This document shows positions 30,880-39,623 of a stretch of DNA of 42,087 bases, piece by piece. The number at the start of each line of letters is the position of its first letter. The first letter of the stretch is position 1. This DNA is from Roseovarius gaetbuli (GTDB lineage: Bacteria; Pseudomonadota; Alphaproteobacteria; Rhodobacterales; Rhodobacteraceae): contig NZ_FWFJ01000033.1 in assembly GCF_900172365.1 (NCBI RefSeq), forward strand, positions 1 to 42,087, in the 5' to 3' direction. The notes beneath the pieces were generated by a model. The model had not been told where the DNA came from. It ran no database searches and worked only from the letters and a program-made list of their open reading frames with translations. Both the position numbers and the translations under genes were made by a program.

Positions 30880-32100
30880 ATGAGCCGCTCGCTCAGCCTT
30901 GCGGCTTATCTTGCCTATGCCCGCCGCACCGGCAAGCCCGGCGTTGCGCCTGACATGCCGCGACCCGAGGGGCCGCTGATCTGGGCCCATGCGGTGGATG
31001 CGGCGCGCGCCGATACTCTGGTGCATCTGGCCGAGCGCCTGGCACAGCAACGTCCCGGCGCGCATATGGTCCTGACCACTTCCGGGCCTGCGCCCGAGCG
31101 CCTAAAGGCCGGGGGGCCGGTGATCTGGCAACCCCTGCCCGAAGATTCGATCCCCGCCGCCGAGGCCTTTCTTGACTATTGGACACCCGATATCGTGCTC
31201 TGGACCGGCGGCGACCTTAAACCTGCGCTGCTGATCTCTGCGGATAAGGCGGATATCCCACGCTACCTTGTTGACGCGGATGAGCCGCTTCTGGAGCGCC
31301 CGGCCTGGCGCTGGTTCCCGGATATGCCGCGTGCCGTTCTCGGCGGGTTTGTCACCATCCTCGCCCGCTCCGAGGCCGCCGCGCGCGTTTTGCGCCGCTA
31401 TGGCGCGCCGGAAAGCATCGTCACCGTGACCGGCCCCTTTCAGGAGGGCACGATGGCCCTGCCCTATACCCATGCCGAGCGCGAAGAGCTTGCCAGCCTG
31501 CTGCGCAGCCGCCCGATCTGGCTTGGGGCGATGATCCAGGTGGCAGAGCTGGACACCCTGCTCAGCGCCCATCGCGACACCAGCCGCCTTGCCCACCGCA
31601 GCCTTTTGATCATCGTCCCCGACGACCTAGAAGACAGCCCCGCGATCCGCGAGGTGCTTGACGCGCAGGGCTGGCGTTATGTGGTCTGGTCCGAGGGCGA
31701 ACTTCCGACCGAGACGACACAGGTCATTCTGGCTGATACGCGGGGCGAAATGGGGCTTTGGTATCGGCTGTCACCGATCACCTTCATGGGCTCGTCGCTT
31801 GTCTCGGGGCAATATGGCCGCGATCCCAATGAACCGGCGGCGCATGGCTCTGCGATACTTTACGGCCCGAACGTCGGGCGATATCTGAACCGCTATTCGC
31901 GCTATGCCGAGGCGGGCGCGGCGCGGATCGTGCGCGATACCGGAACATTGGCCGCAGCGGTGCAGCGGCTGATTGCACCCGATCAGGCGGCAACCATGGC
32001 GCATGCGGCATGGGATGTGGCATCAAAGGGCGCGGCGGTGACGGATAGCATCCTTGATCTGTTGCTTGACCGGTTGGATTTATTGGAGGCGAAGCGATGA
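30880..32100 (+). CDS. 3-deoxy-D-manno-octulosonic acid transferase-like protein (GT30, divergent)
   Basis: The 406-residue protein lies directly before lpxK, as waaA (kdtA) does in relatives, and overlaps it by ATGA. It keeps parts of the GT-B fold: LIWAHAVDAAR near residue 35, LARSEAAARVLRRYGAP, VTGPFQ, a central SRPIWLGAM with LLSAHRD, LLIIVPDD and the donor-site region ITFMGSSLVSGQYGRDPNEPAAHGSAILYGP. True Kdo transferases read HAVSxGE at the first block with a catalytic Glu; here it is HAVDAAR. The APRHPER-like segment is also altered. No N-terminal membrane anchor is obvious. It may be a non-canonical or inactive Kdo transferase. Confidence 0.78.
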   Translation: MSRSLSLAAYLAYARRTGKPGVAPDMPRPEGPLIWAHAVDAARADTLVHLAERLAQQRPGAHMVLTTSGPAPERLKAGGPVIWQPLPEDSIPAAEAFLDYWTPDIVLWTGGDLKPALLISADKADIPRYLVDADEPLLERPAWRWFPDMPRAVLGGFVTILARSEAAARVLRRYGAPESIVTVTGPFQEGTMALPYTHAEREELASLLRSRPIWLGAMIQVAELDTLLSAHRDTSRLAHRSLLIIVPDDLEDSPAIREVLDAQGWRYVVWSEGELPTETTQVILADTRGEMGLWYRLSPITFMGSSLVSGQYGRDPNEPAAHGSAILYGPNVGRYLNRYSRYAEAGAARIVRDTGTLAAAVQRLIAPDQAATMAHAAWDVASKGAAVTDSILDLLLDRLDLLEAKR

Positions 32101-33113
32101 AAACACCCGCATTCTGGTTTCGGCCCCGCAAGCGGCCCGGCCTCAAGGCGCGCCTCTTGGCACCGCTCGGTGCGCTTTATGCGCGCGCCACCCGGCAAAG
32201 GCTGGCGCAGGGCGAGGGCTGGCGCGCGCCGGTGCCGGTGATCTGTGTCGGCAATATCAACGCGGGTGGCACGGGCAAGACCCCGACCGTGCTTGCGGTG
32301 ATATCCCGTCTGCATGCGAGGAACAAAGAGCCGGTGATCCTGTCGCGCGGCCATGGCGGCGCCCTGACTGGTCCGATTGAAGTAAACCCGCGCACCCATA
32401 CCGCCGCCGATGTTGGCGACGAGCCGCTCTTGGCGGCGGCCTTTGGCCCGACCTGGATATCGCGCGACCGCGCGGCGGGCGCGCGCGCGCTTTTGGCCGC
32501 AGCGCAAGACGAAGACAGCGACGAGGTCGATTGCATCGTGATGGATGACGGGTTGCAGAACCCCGACCTGATCAAGGACATCTCGATTGTCGTGGTGGAT
32601 GCGATCAAGGGCTTTGGCAATGGCCGTTGTATCCCCGCAGGGCCACTGCGCGAGCCGGTCAAGGCGGGCATGGTGCGCGCTGACCTATTGCTTTCGATCG
32701 GCCCGCAGAGCGCGCAGGAACGCTTTGTCGAAGAGTGGGGCAGCGAAATCACCGTGCCGCACCTGAGAGGGCAGCTTGAGCCGCTCAAGACCGGGATGGA
32801 CTGGAAAGGGGCCAAATTGCTGGCCTTTGCGGGCATCGGGCATCCGGGCAAGTTTTTCGCCACCCTGCGCAGCCTTGGCGCGACGCTGGCCCGTTGCGAG
32901 GCGCTTGAGGATCACCAACCGCTGACGCCCGCCTTGATGACGCGGCTTGAACACGAGGCCAGCGTTCTTGGTGCACAGCTTGTGACCACGGAAAAAGACG
33001 CGGTGCGCCTGCCGCCCGATTTCCGGCGCAAGGTTCTCACCCTGCCGGTGCGTTTGATTGTCGAAGATTGGGGGCCGTTTGATGCGGCCCTTGCGCGTGT
33101 CGGGCTAGACTGA
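32097..33113 (+). CDS. lpxK: tetraacyldisaccharide 4'-kinase
   Basis: LpxK phosphorylates the 4' position of the lipid A disaccharide at the inner membrane. The 338-residue protein has KTPAFWFRPRKRPGLKARLLAPLGALY as its membrane-associated N-terminal helix, a P-loop GNINAGGTGKTPTV (about residues 52-65), ILSRGHGG, VGDEPLL, VDCIVMDDGLQNP with the catalytic Asp region, and FAGIGHPGKFFATL near the C-terminus. Length is normal. It overlaps the Kdo-transferase-like gene by ATGA, forming a lipid A operon. A 10-bp-arm hairpin starts within its last codons. Confidence 0.94.
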   Translation: MKTPAFWFRPRKRPGLKARLLAPLGALYARATRQRLAQGEGWRAPVPVICVGNINAGGTGKTPTVLAVISRLHARNKEPVILSRGHGGALTGPIEVNPRTHTAADVGDEPLLAAAFGPTWISRDRAAGARALLAAAQDEDSDEVDCIVMDDGLQNPDLIKDISIVVVDAIKGFGNGRCIPAGPLREPVKAGMVRADLLLSIGPQSAQERFVEEWGSEITVPHLRGQLEPLKTGMDWKGAKLLAFAGIGHPGKFFATLRSLGATLARCEALEDHQPLTPALMTRLEHEASVLGAQLVTTEKDAVRLPPDFRRKVLTLPVRLIVEDWGPFDAALARVGLD

Positions 33114-33123
33114 CCCGACACGC
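33095..33123. terminator. hairpin straddling the lpxK stop codon
   Basis: Arms GCGTGTCGGG (33095-33104) and CCCGACACGC (33114-33123) enclose nine bases that include the lpxK TGA. It lies between the convergent lpxK and dsbA-like genes and can serve both. Confidence 0.65.
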
Positions 33124-33133
33124 AGGGGGCCGT

Positions 33134-33799
33134 TTACTCGGCCAGTTTTTCGTCGATGATCACCTTCAGATCAGCATAGTTCATGTTGCTGTATTTCTTG
33201 CCGTTGATCACCAACGTCGGGGTCGAGGTGACATCATCGGCCTCGGCGTTTTTCTGATACCACGCCACCAGCGCCTTGGCCTTTTCGCTATCGTTCATGC
33301 AGGCCTCGACCTGCTCGGGCGCAAGCCCGGCGACCTTGCCGATGCGACGCAGGTTATCGGCGATTTTCGCCGGTTCGCCATCGGTCCACTCGCGCTGTTG
33401 CGTATAGATCATGTCGGAAATGCCAAAGAATTTCTCGGGCCCGGCACAGCGCGCCACCATCGAGGCCCAGAGGCCGAAGCGGTCAAAATAGACGTCGCGA
33501 TAGATGAAGGTCACCTTGTCGGTATCGAGATACTCGGCTTTCAATTCCTTGAACGGGCCCTTGTGAAAGTTCGCGCAATGCGGACAGGTAAAGGACGCGT
33601 ATTCGACGATCGTCACCTTCGAGGTTTCCGCGCCAAGCGTCATTTCGACGATGCCCGAGGTGTCGACATCCGCCGCCTCTTGCGCCGAAACCGCGCCAAG
33701 CGGCAGGTCGGCGGTGGGCGTGCTCCCGGTGCTGCCCCAAAAGGCCGCGCCTGTCACCACGGCAAGGCCAACAGCCCCGATTGCAATCAGTTTATTCAT
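33134..33799 (-). CDS. DsbA-family thiol:disulfide oxidoreductase, periplasmic
   Basis: The 221-residue protein has a Sec-type signal or anchor (LIAIGAVGLAVVTGAAFWG, residues 4-22). Its thioredoxin fold carries SFTCPHCANFHKGPF, the CPHC active site of DsbA, and the cis-Pro block STPTLVING near residue 200. The inserted helical domain lies between. It would oxidise or isomerise cysteines of exported proteins. ATG 33799 is used, behind GGGAAGAG; the GTG one codon upstream is weaker. The DciA-like gene ends 18 bases upstream on the same strand, so the two are probably co-transcribed. Confidence 0.9.
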   Translation of the reverse strand: MNKLIAIGAVGLAVVTGAAFWGSTGSTPTADLPLGAVSAQEAADVDTSGIVEMTLGAETSKVTIVEYASFTCPHCANFHKGPFKELKAEYLDTDKVTFIYRDVYFDRFGLWASMVARCAGPEKFFGISDMIYTQQREWTDGEPAKIADNLRRIGKVAGLAPEQVEACMNDSEKAKALVAWYQKNAEADDVTSTPTLVINGKKYSNMNYADLKVIIDEKLAE

Positions 33800-33817
33800 C
33801 ACTCTTCCCTTTGCAGT

Positions 33818-34327
33818 TCAGCGTTTCGATTTGGATATAACGTTTCGGCCCAGAGATTCCAGCGCAAGGCGCAAACCTTCGTCGCCCACGGGGGCGGCAA
33901 GCTCGGCGGCGACCGCTTGTGCCTCGGGGGCATGGTCGGGGCCGGATTTGGCCTTGGGGCGGTGGGTAAAGTCGACCTGACCCTCGGCAAAGCCGGTCGG
34001 CGCGGTCTGGGTGATGCGCAGCCGGGAAATGGCGTTATAGCCGTAAACCGCATTCACCTTTTCGCGCAGTTTCTCCTTTTGCATCTCAAGCATCGGCGCC
34101 TGCGCGCCCGTGGTCAGCACAGAAAGCGTCGCGCCCATCCCCTGACGGCCATAAGAAACCTCGACCGGGCGGGCGATGGCAGCGATATCCTCGCCCACGA
34201 TCTCGGCCCAATGGGTCAGAAGCCGCGATTGCGCAAAGCCACGCGTCTCCGAGGCACGGCGAATGCTGTGCTGAAGAAGCGACGAGGTGCGTTTGAACCC
34301 CGTTGATTTCGCCTTGCGGCCGACCAT
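33818..34327 (-). CDS. DUF721 / DciA-like protein
   Basis: The 169-residue basic protein has the DUF721 domain: FAQSRLLTHWAEIVGEDIAAIARPV near residues 30-55 and LTTGAQAPMLEMQKEKLREKVNAVYGYNAISRLRI near 75-110. DciA (DUF721) proteins assist loading of the replicative helicase DnaB in bacteria lacking DnaC. The role of this homologue is inferred from family. ATG 34327 is chosen as the natural family start with AGGAGT upstream. It lies between mutY (divergent, 80 bases away) and the dsbA-like gene. Confidence 0.82.
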   Translation of the reverse strand: MVGRKAKSTGFKRTSSLLQHSIRRASETRGFAQSRLLTHWAEIVGEDIAAIARPVEVSYGRQGMGATLSVLTTGAQAPMLEMQKEKLREKVNAVYGYNAISRLRITQTAPTGFAEGQVDFTHRPKAKSGPDHAPEAQAVAAELAAPVGDEGLRLALESLGRNVISKSKR

Positions 34328-34407
34328 GGCTGGACTCCTGTTCAGATGCTCTATTTTAGGGCATGTAACGGGGCATACCAGCCCCAAACCCTTGGCGAGG
34401 ATAAAAC

Positions 34408-35469
34408 ATGCGTGACACCGCCGATCCGCTGGACTTGCTGCACTGGTATGACGCCAATGCGCGCGATTTGCCGTGGCGCGTGTCCCCGCGCGCGCGGGCC
34501 AGCGGCGTGATGCCCGATCCCTATCGGATCTGGCTTTCCGAGGTGATGTTGCAGCAAACCACCGTCGCGGCGGTGCGTACCTATTTTGAGCGTTTTACCA
34601 CGCTCTGGCCAAGCGTCACCGATCTTGCCGCCGCCGAAGATGCAAAAGTGATGGGCGAATGGGCCGGGCTTGGCTATTACGCGCGCGCCCGCAACCTGTT
34701 GAAATGCGCCCGCGCCGTGGTGGCCGATCATGGCGGGATTTTCCCGGTGACGCGCGAGGGCCTGCTTGGCCTGCCCGGTATCGGGCCCTACACGGCGGCG
34801 GCGATTTCGGCGATTGCCTTTGACCGGCCCGAGGTGGTGGTTGATGGCAATGTCGAGCGGGTGATGGCAAGGCTGCATGACATTCACACGCCTCTGCCCA
34901 CCGCCAAGCCGGAACTGACCCGCGCCGCCGCCGCCCTTACGCCAGAGACCCGCCCCGGCGATTACGCGCAGGCGGTGATGGATCTTGGCGCGACGATCTG
35001 CACGCCCAAATCCCCGGCCTGCGGGATTTGCCCGTGGCTGCGCGCCTGCGCGGCGCGCGCGACGGGGACACAGGCCGAGTTGCCCAGGAAACTGGCCAAA
35101 AAGCAAAAGCCCACCCGGTTTGGCATCGCCTATGTGGCCCGGCGCCACGACGGTGCGCTCTTGCTTGAACGCCGCCCCGACAAGGGGCTTCTGGGCGGCA
35201 TGCTCGGCTGGCCCGGAAGCGATTGGAATGGCGCCCCCGCCCCCGCCCCGCCGCTTGAGGCCCCCTGGCAGATGCTTGACGAAGAGGCGCGCCACACCTT
35301 TACCCATTTCCATTTGCGCCTGAGGGTCGCGGTGGCGCATGTCGGCAAGGATGCCACCCCCGAATTGGGGGAATTCATGCCCAAACATGCGTTTCGACGC
35401 AGCGACCTACCCACCGTCATGCGAAAGGTGTTTGACCTTGCGCAAGGCACACTGACAGATAGGGCCTAA
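34408..35469 (+). CDS. mutY: A/G-specific adenine glycosylase
   Basis: MutY removes adenine mispaired with 8-oxoguanine, protecting against oxidative mutations. The 353-residue protein has SEVMLQQTT with catalytic Glu45, the helix-hairpin-helix LLGLPGIGPYTAAAI (about residues 119-133), VVVDGNVERV with catalytic Asp146, and the [4Fe-4S] loop C-x6-C-x2-C-x5-C (CTPKSPACGICPWLRAC). The C-terminal NUDIX-like domain that reads 8-oxoguanine contains LLERRPDKGLLGGMLGWPGS and ends with a His-rich FTHFHLRL. Length and domains are complete. It is divergent from the DciA-like gene. alkB follows 32 bases later on the same strand. Confidence 0.96.
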   Translation: MRDTADPLDLLHWYDANARDLPWRVSPRARASGVMPDPYRIWLSEVMLQQTTVAAVRTYFERFTTLWPSVTDLAAAEDAKVMGEWAGLGYYARARNLLKCARAVVADHGGIFPVTREGLLGLPGIGPYTAAAISAIAFDRPEVVVDGNVERVMARLHDIHTPLPTAKPELTRAAAALTPETRPGDYAQAVMDLGATICTPKSPACGICPWLRACAARATGTQAELPRKLAKKQKPTRFGIAYVARRHDGALLLERRPDKGLLGGMLGWPGSDWNGAPAPAPPLEAPWQMLDEEARHTFTHFHLRLRVAVAHVGKDATPELGEFMPKHAFRRSDLPTVMRKVFDLAQGTLTDRA

Positions 35470-35501
35470 GTTATGCGCAATCCCCCATGTCGGAGCCTGT
35501 C

Positions 35502-36641
35502 ATGATCCCCGCCGCCCAAGTTTCCAGATTTCAGCGTGCCCTGCCCTTTGCGATGTCGCTTTTGCTGGTGCCGATTGCGCTGATCGGGGCGTTTTACGGC
35601 GGATGGACGGTGATCCTCTTGCCGCTGGTCACATGGTATTTCTTTTCCATTCTAGACGCCTTTCTCGGGCTTTACCTTGAGAACGCAGACCTTGAGACCC
35701 GCGAAGATCAGCTCAGCTGGTACAAGGCGATCACCCTGATTTGGGCGCCAGTGCAATTTGTGCTGTTGTACTGGATGATCTGGTACGTGACCGGGCCGGG
35801 CGATGCGCATCTTTCGACCCTCGAAACGATCCTGCTGTTCTTTGGCGTCGGGGTGATCACCGGCACCGTTGGCATCAATTACAGCCATGAATTGATGCAT
35901 CAAAAGGACAGGAGCGAGCGGTTCATGGGCGATGCCCTATTGGCGATGGTGCTTTATTCGCATTTCCGCTCCGAGCATCTCTTGGTGCATCACCGCTATG
36001 TCGGCACGCCGCGCGATCCGGTGACCGCGCGTTATAACGAGGGGTTTCACCGCTTCTTTCCGCGCGTCCTGAAGGGGTGTTTCGTCTCGGCTTTCAAGGC
36101 GGAAAAGGCGATGTTGGCGCGGCGCGGCAAGCCCTGGTTCGACCTGAAAAACCCGTTTTTCAAGTACTGGGCGTTGCAGGGGTTCATGCTTTTGCTGGCG
36201 CTGCTGATCGGCGGTTGGATCGGGCTTGGGCTTTTTGTCTGGCAGGCCTTTGTCGCGATCTGGCAGCTTGAACTGGTCAATTACGTCGAGCATTACGGCC
36301 TGACCCGCAAACACCTTGGGGACGGCAAATACGAGCACGTCAAACCGCAGCATAGCTGGAACGCGGCGCATAAGGCGTCGAACTGGCTGCTGATCAACCT
36401 GCAACGCCACTCAGATCACCATTACAAGCCCGACCGCCGTTTTCCGCTATTGCAGAACTACACAGAGGCGGACGCGCCGCAATTGCCCTATGGCTATCCG
36501 GTGATGACCGTCGCGGCGATGTTTCCGCCGATCTGGCGGCGGGTGATGAACCCGCGCGTGCGCCGCTGGCGCCAAATGTATTACCCCGAAATCACCGATT
36601 GGCGGCCCTATAACAAGGCGCGCAATCCGTTGCCGCGCTAG
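35502..36641 (+). CDS. alkB: alkane 1-monooxygenase (AlkB, membrane di-iron hydroxylase)
   Basis: AlkB hydroxylates medium- or long-chain n-alkanes at the terminal carbon in the inner membrane, using rubredoxin electrons. The 379-residue protein has six hydrophobic segments and the histidine boxes HELMHQ, EHLLVHHRYVG, and LQRHSDHHYKP, plus NYVEHYGL, which is the AlkB-specific fourth motif that separates it from desaturases and xylene monooxygenases. ATG 35502 has GGAG six to seven bases upstream; ATG 35487 is possible. No rubredoxin, alcohol dehydrogenase or regulator gene adjoins it. The stop overlaps that of the convergent cupin gene by CTAG. Confidence 0.93.
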   Translation: MIPAAQVSRFQRALPFAMSLLLVPIALIGAFYGGWTVILLPLVTWYFFSILDAFLGLYLENADLETREDQLSWYKAITLIWAPVQFVLLYWMIWYVTGPGDAHLSTLETILLFFGVGVITGTVGINYSHELMHQKDRSERFMGDALLAMVLYSHFRSEHLLVHHRYVGTPRDPVTARYNEGFHRFFPRVLKGCFVSAFKAEKAMLARRGKPWFDLKNPFFKYWALQGFMLLLALLIGGWIGLGLFVWQAFVAIWQLELVNYVEHYGLTRKHLGDGKYEHVKPQHSWNAAHKASNWLLINLQRHSDHHYKPDRRFPLLQNYTEADAPQLPYGYPVMTVAAMFPPIWRRVMNPRVRRWRQMYYPEITDWRPYNKARNPLPR

Positions 36642-37303
36642 GCGACCTGATCCGGCAGGTGCCCGGTTTTCATGTAGATAAGACAGCCCTCGTCGGAAAA
36701 CGGCGTGTGCTCTGACATATCCGGGCTGCGCAGCCATGTGCCCGCCGGATAGGTGCCGTGCTCATCGGCAAGGGTGCCTTCGAGAACATAGATTTCTTCG
36801 CCGCCCTTGTGCGCATGCGCCGGCGCGCGCGCACCGGGGGCAAAGCGCACGAGGCGCACCTCTTCGTTGACGGCGCTGTGCAGCGGCAGGACCGAAACAC
36901 CCTCGCTGGCGCTTGGCGCAAACTCGGCGGTCGTCGTGTCGATGTGAAACTGCACTGTGTCCGAAGCGGCGAACTGATGCAGCTTCACAAGGATGGTACA
37001 GCCCTCTTTGGTATGCGGCTTATGGCTTGTGCCGATCGGGTTGCGCACATAGGTGCCAGCCGGATAGTCGCCGGTTTCATCGGAAAACACCCCCTCAAGC
37101 ACGAAAAACTCTTCGCCGCCGCCGTGGGTATGGGCGTCAAAGTATGATTCAGGCGCAAACCGCACGATGGTGGTGGCGCGGGCCACCTCCTCGCCGATCC
37201 GGTCAAGCATCATCCGCTCGACCCCCGCCGCAGGGGATTTGACCCAGTCGTAATTATCGGGCCGGATCACGACCCGCTTTGAAAAATCGGCATTGATGCG
37301 CAT
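36638..37303 (-). CDS. tandem cupin protein (ChrR-type cupin domains)
   Basis: The 221-residue protein is two cupin domains in tandem. Each has the metal-site pattern H-x-H-x4-E and a closing His: AHTHGGGEEFFVLEGVFSDETGDYPAGTYVRNP...H in the first half and AHAHKGGEEIYVLEGTLADEHGTYPAGTWLRSP...H in the second, so the gene arose by internal duplication. This form of cupin is the one found at the C-terminus of ChrR anti-sigma factors; here there is no zinc anti-sigma domain. A dioxygenase, isomerase or sensor role are all possible. It is upstream-adjacent to the petABC terminator and convergent with alkB. Confidence 0.82.
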   Translation of the reverse strand: MRINADFSKRVVIRPDNYDWVKSPAAGVERMMLDRIGEEVARATTIVRFAPESYFDAHTHGGGEEFFVLEGVFSDETGDYPAGTYVRNPIGTSHKPHTKEGCTILVKLHQFAASDTVQFHIDTTTAEFAPSASEGVSVLPLHSAVNEEVRLVRFAPGARAPAHAHKGGEEIYVLEGTLADEHGTYPAGTWLRSPDMSEHTPFSDEGCLIYMKTGHLPDQVA

Positions 37304-37364
37304 TTCAGTTCCTTCGGCTCAGACCTGTAATCTTGTAGGTTGGCCCCCGAAAATCAAGCCTGGC

Positions 37365-37399
37365 AAAAGAAAAAGCCCCACAGGCAAAACCTGCGGGGC
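37365..37399 (-). terminator. factor-independent terminator of petABC
   Basis: On the minus strand GCCCCGCAGG / CCTGTGGGGC arms (one mismatch; 37399-37375) around five bases are followed by TTTTTCTTTT (37374-37365). It stands 27 bases after the petC stop, a textbook terminator. Confidence 0.88.
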
Positions 37400-37426
37400 C
37401 TTTATATCTTATCGCCAGACGCGGGA

Positions 37427-38272
37427 TCAGTGGGTTTTCTTGCCCTTGATCGGGGCCCAGATCCGCTTGTTGGTGAGATAGAGCAGCACCGACAACAGCG
37501 TCAGGAAGATAACGCCGACAAGGCCGGCATGCTGACGTGCCATCATCTTGGGTTCGGCGGTCCACATCAGGAAGGCGGCGACGTCTTCTGCCGACTGCTC
37601 AAGCGTCGCTTCGGTGCCGTCGTCGAATTCAACGTCGTCCCCCCAAAGCGGCTGACCCATGGCGATCCAGCTACCGGGAACGGTGTGGCCGCCATGATCG
37701 TCCTTGCAGGACTCAGGGAAACCACCGGCGGCGAAGGCCGCGTTATAGCTGCCGGGGAAATCCTCGGGGGCGCATTCGGGGGCCTCGTGATAGCCGGTCA
37801 TCAGCGAATAGATGTACTCGGGGCCACCCATACCGTTGAACAACTGGCTCAGACCAGAGCCGTAGGGGCCGTGAAAGCCCGCACGTTTCTTGGCCATAAG
37901 CGACAGGTCCGGCGCATTCTCAAGCGCCGAGCCGGGGAAATGATCGGCCGGGATCGCCGGGCGAGTATCGTCCAGCTCCTTGTCGAACACTTCGAACTGC
38001 GAGGAATAGGCGCGCACCTGATCTTCGGGAAGATGCGGGCCACCCTCATCGCCAAGCGTGCGCAGCGGGACATATTGCAGCCCGTGGCAGGCCGAACAGA
38101 CCTGAGTATAGATCTTGAGGCCACGCTGAAGCTGGTTCTGGTCGAATTTGCCAAACGGCCCCTCGAACGAGAACGCGATGTCTTCGACATGCGCTTCGGC
38201 ACCTGCGGCCCATGCGCCACCGGCGGAAAGGGTCAGGGCAGTCAGCGCTGCAATGCCTGTTTTCTTGAACAT
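37427..38272 (-). CDS. petC: cytochrome c1 of the bc1 complex
   Basis: Cytochrome c1 passes electrons from the Rieske protein to soluble cytochrome c. The 281-residue precursor has a Sec signal ([21 protein letters not shown], cut after AWA), the heme c site CSACH ([10 protein letters not shown]), Pro-rich loops, a Met-ligand region near [17 protein letters not shown], and one C-terminal membrane anchor ([22 protein letters not shown]). It contains the extra Cys pair of alphaproteobacterial c1 (APECAPEDF ... ESCKDDHG), which may form a disulfide. ATG 38272 is chosen because it begins the signal peptide. It is the last gene of the operon, followed by a strong terminator. Confidence 0.95.
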   Translation of the reverse strand: MFKKTGIAALTALTLSAGGAWAAGAEAHVEDIAFSFEGPFGKFDQNQLQRGLKIYTQVCSACHGLQYVPLRTLGDEGGPHLPEDQVRAYSSQFEVFDKELDDTRPAIPADHFPGSALENAPDLSLMAKKRAGFHGPYGSGLSQLFNGMGGPEYIYSLMTGYHEAPECAPEDFPGSYNAAFAAGGFPESCKDDHGGHTVPGSWIAMGQPLWGDDVEFDDGTEATLEQSAEDVAAFLMWTAEPKMMARQHAGLVGVIFLTLLSVLLYLTNKRIWAPIKGKKTH

Positions 38273-38288
38273 TGTCCTGTGTCCTTTC

Positions 38289-39611
38289 TTATTCAGCGGG
38301 CGTTTCAGCTTTGCCATAATGCGCATCGAAATCGTCTTCGATGGTGGCAGGCTGAGCCTCGGGTTTCTCGATCACACCCAGAAGCGGCAGGATCACAAGG
38401 AAGTAGGCGAACCAATAGGCAGACGCGATCAGCGAGATCGTCGAATAGGGCGGTTCCGCCGGCATCGCGCCGACCCACATCAGGACGACAAAGTCGATGG
38501 CCAACAGCCAGAACCACCACTTGAACATCGGGCGATAGCGGCCCGAACGGACCGAAGAGGTATCAAGCCAGGGCGCCAGCGCCATCACGGCAATCGCGCC
38601 GAACATCGCCAGGACACCGAAGAACTTGGCGTCAACGATGCCGCCGGTGATCCAGCTGGCGAACATCACCACCCAAACGTCGGCGGTAAAGGCACGCAGG
38701 ATCGCGTAGAACGGCAGGAAGTACCATTCCGGCACGATATGCGCTGGCGTCACAAGCGGGTTCGCTTCGATATAGTTGTCGGGGTGGCCAAGATAGTTGG
38801 GCATAAAGCCAACGATGGCAAAGAACACCACCAGGATCACCGCCAGGGCGAACAGATCCTTGATCACGAAGTAGGGCCAGAACGACACGGTATCCTTGTC
38901 CGCTTCGGCCTTGGAGCTGCGGCGCACGTCAACACCGGTCGGGTTGTTGTTGCCCGTGGTGTGGAACGCCCAGATGTGAAGCGCGACCAGCGCGGCAATC
39001 ACGAAGGGCAGCAGGTAGTGCAGCGAGAAAAAGCGGTTCAGCGTGGCGTTGCCAACGGCCGGTCCGCCCAAAAGCCAGGTCTGGATCGATTCGCCGATGA
39101 ACGGGATCGCGCCGAACAGGCCGGTGATCACCGTGGCACCCCAGAATGACATCTGGCCCCAGGGCAGAACGTAACCCATGAACGCGGTGCCCATCATTGC
39201 CAGATAGATCAGCATGCCGATGATCCATGTGATCTCGCGCGGGGCCTTGTAGGACCCGTAATAAAGACCACGGAAGATGTGCAGATAAACGGCAACGAAG
39301 AACAGCGAGGCGCCGTTCATGTGCAGATAGCGGATGAAATGCCCGCCATTCACGTTGCGCATGATGTGTTCGATCGACGCAAACGCCATATCGACCTGCG
39401 GCGTGTAATGCATCGCCAGGACAATCCCGGTAACGATTTGCAGCGCCAGGCAGAAGGTAAGAACGATGCCCCAGATCCACATCCAGTTCAGGTTCTTGGG
39501 TGTGGGGATCATGATGGTGTCATAAAGCAGCCCGACGATGGGAAGGCGCGAATGCAGCCATTTTTCACCGTTCGTCTTGGGCTCGTAATGATCGTGCGGA
39601 ATGCCGGACAT
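38289..39611 (-). CDS. petB: cytochrome b of the bc1 complex
   Basis: The 440-residue protein is a complete fused cytochrome b with eight membrane helices and the four heme-ligand histidines in helices B and D (for example the region MHYTPQVD and [26 protein letters not shown], and [10 protein letters not shown]). The Qo-site motif [15 protein letters not shown] contains the conserved [24 protein letters not shown] is the cd1-helix region. It has an N-terminal extension ([20 protein letters not shown]) typical of Rhodobacter. It sits between petA and petC with gaps of 12 and 16 bases, so all three are one operon. Confidence 0.97.
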   Translation of the reverse strand: MSGIPHDHYEPKTNGEKWLHSRLPIVGLLYDTIMIPTPKNLNWMWIWGIVLTFCLALQIVTGIVLAMHYTPQVDMAFASIEHIMRNVNGGHFIRYLHMNGASLFFVAVYLHIFRGLYYGSYKAPREITWIIGMLIYLAMMGTAFMGYVLPWGQMSFWGATVITGLFGAIPFIGESIQTWLLGGPAVGNATLNRFFSLHYLLPFVIAALVALHIWAFHTTGNNNPTGVDVRRSSKAEADKDTVSFWPYFVIKDLFALAVILVVFFAIVGFMPNYLGHPDNYIEANPLVTPAHIVPEWYFLPFYAILRAFTADVWVVMFASWITGGIVDAKFFGVLAMFGAIAVMALAPWLDTSSVRSGRYRPMFKWWFWLLAIDFVVLMWVGAMPAEPPYSTISLIASAYWFAYFLVILPLLGVIEKPEAQPATIEDDFDAHYGKAETPAE

Positions 39612-39623
39612 AATTGTGTTTCC

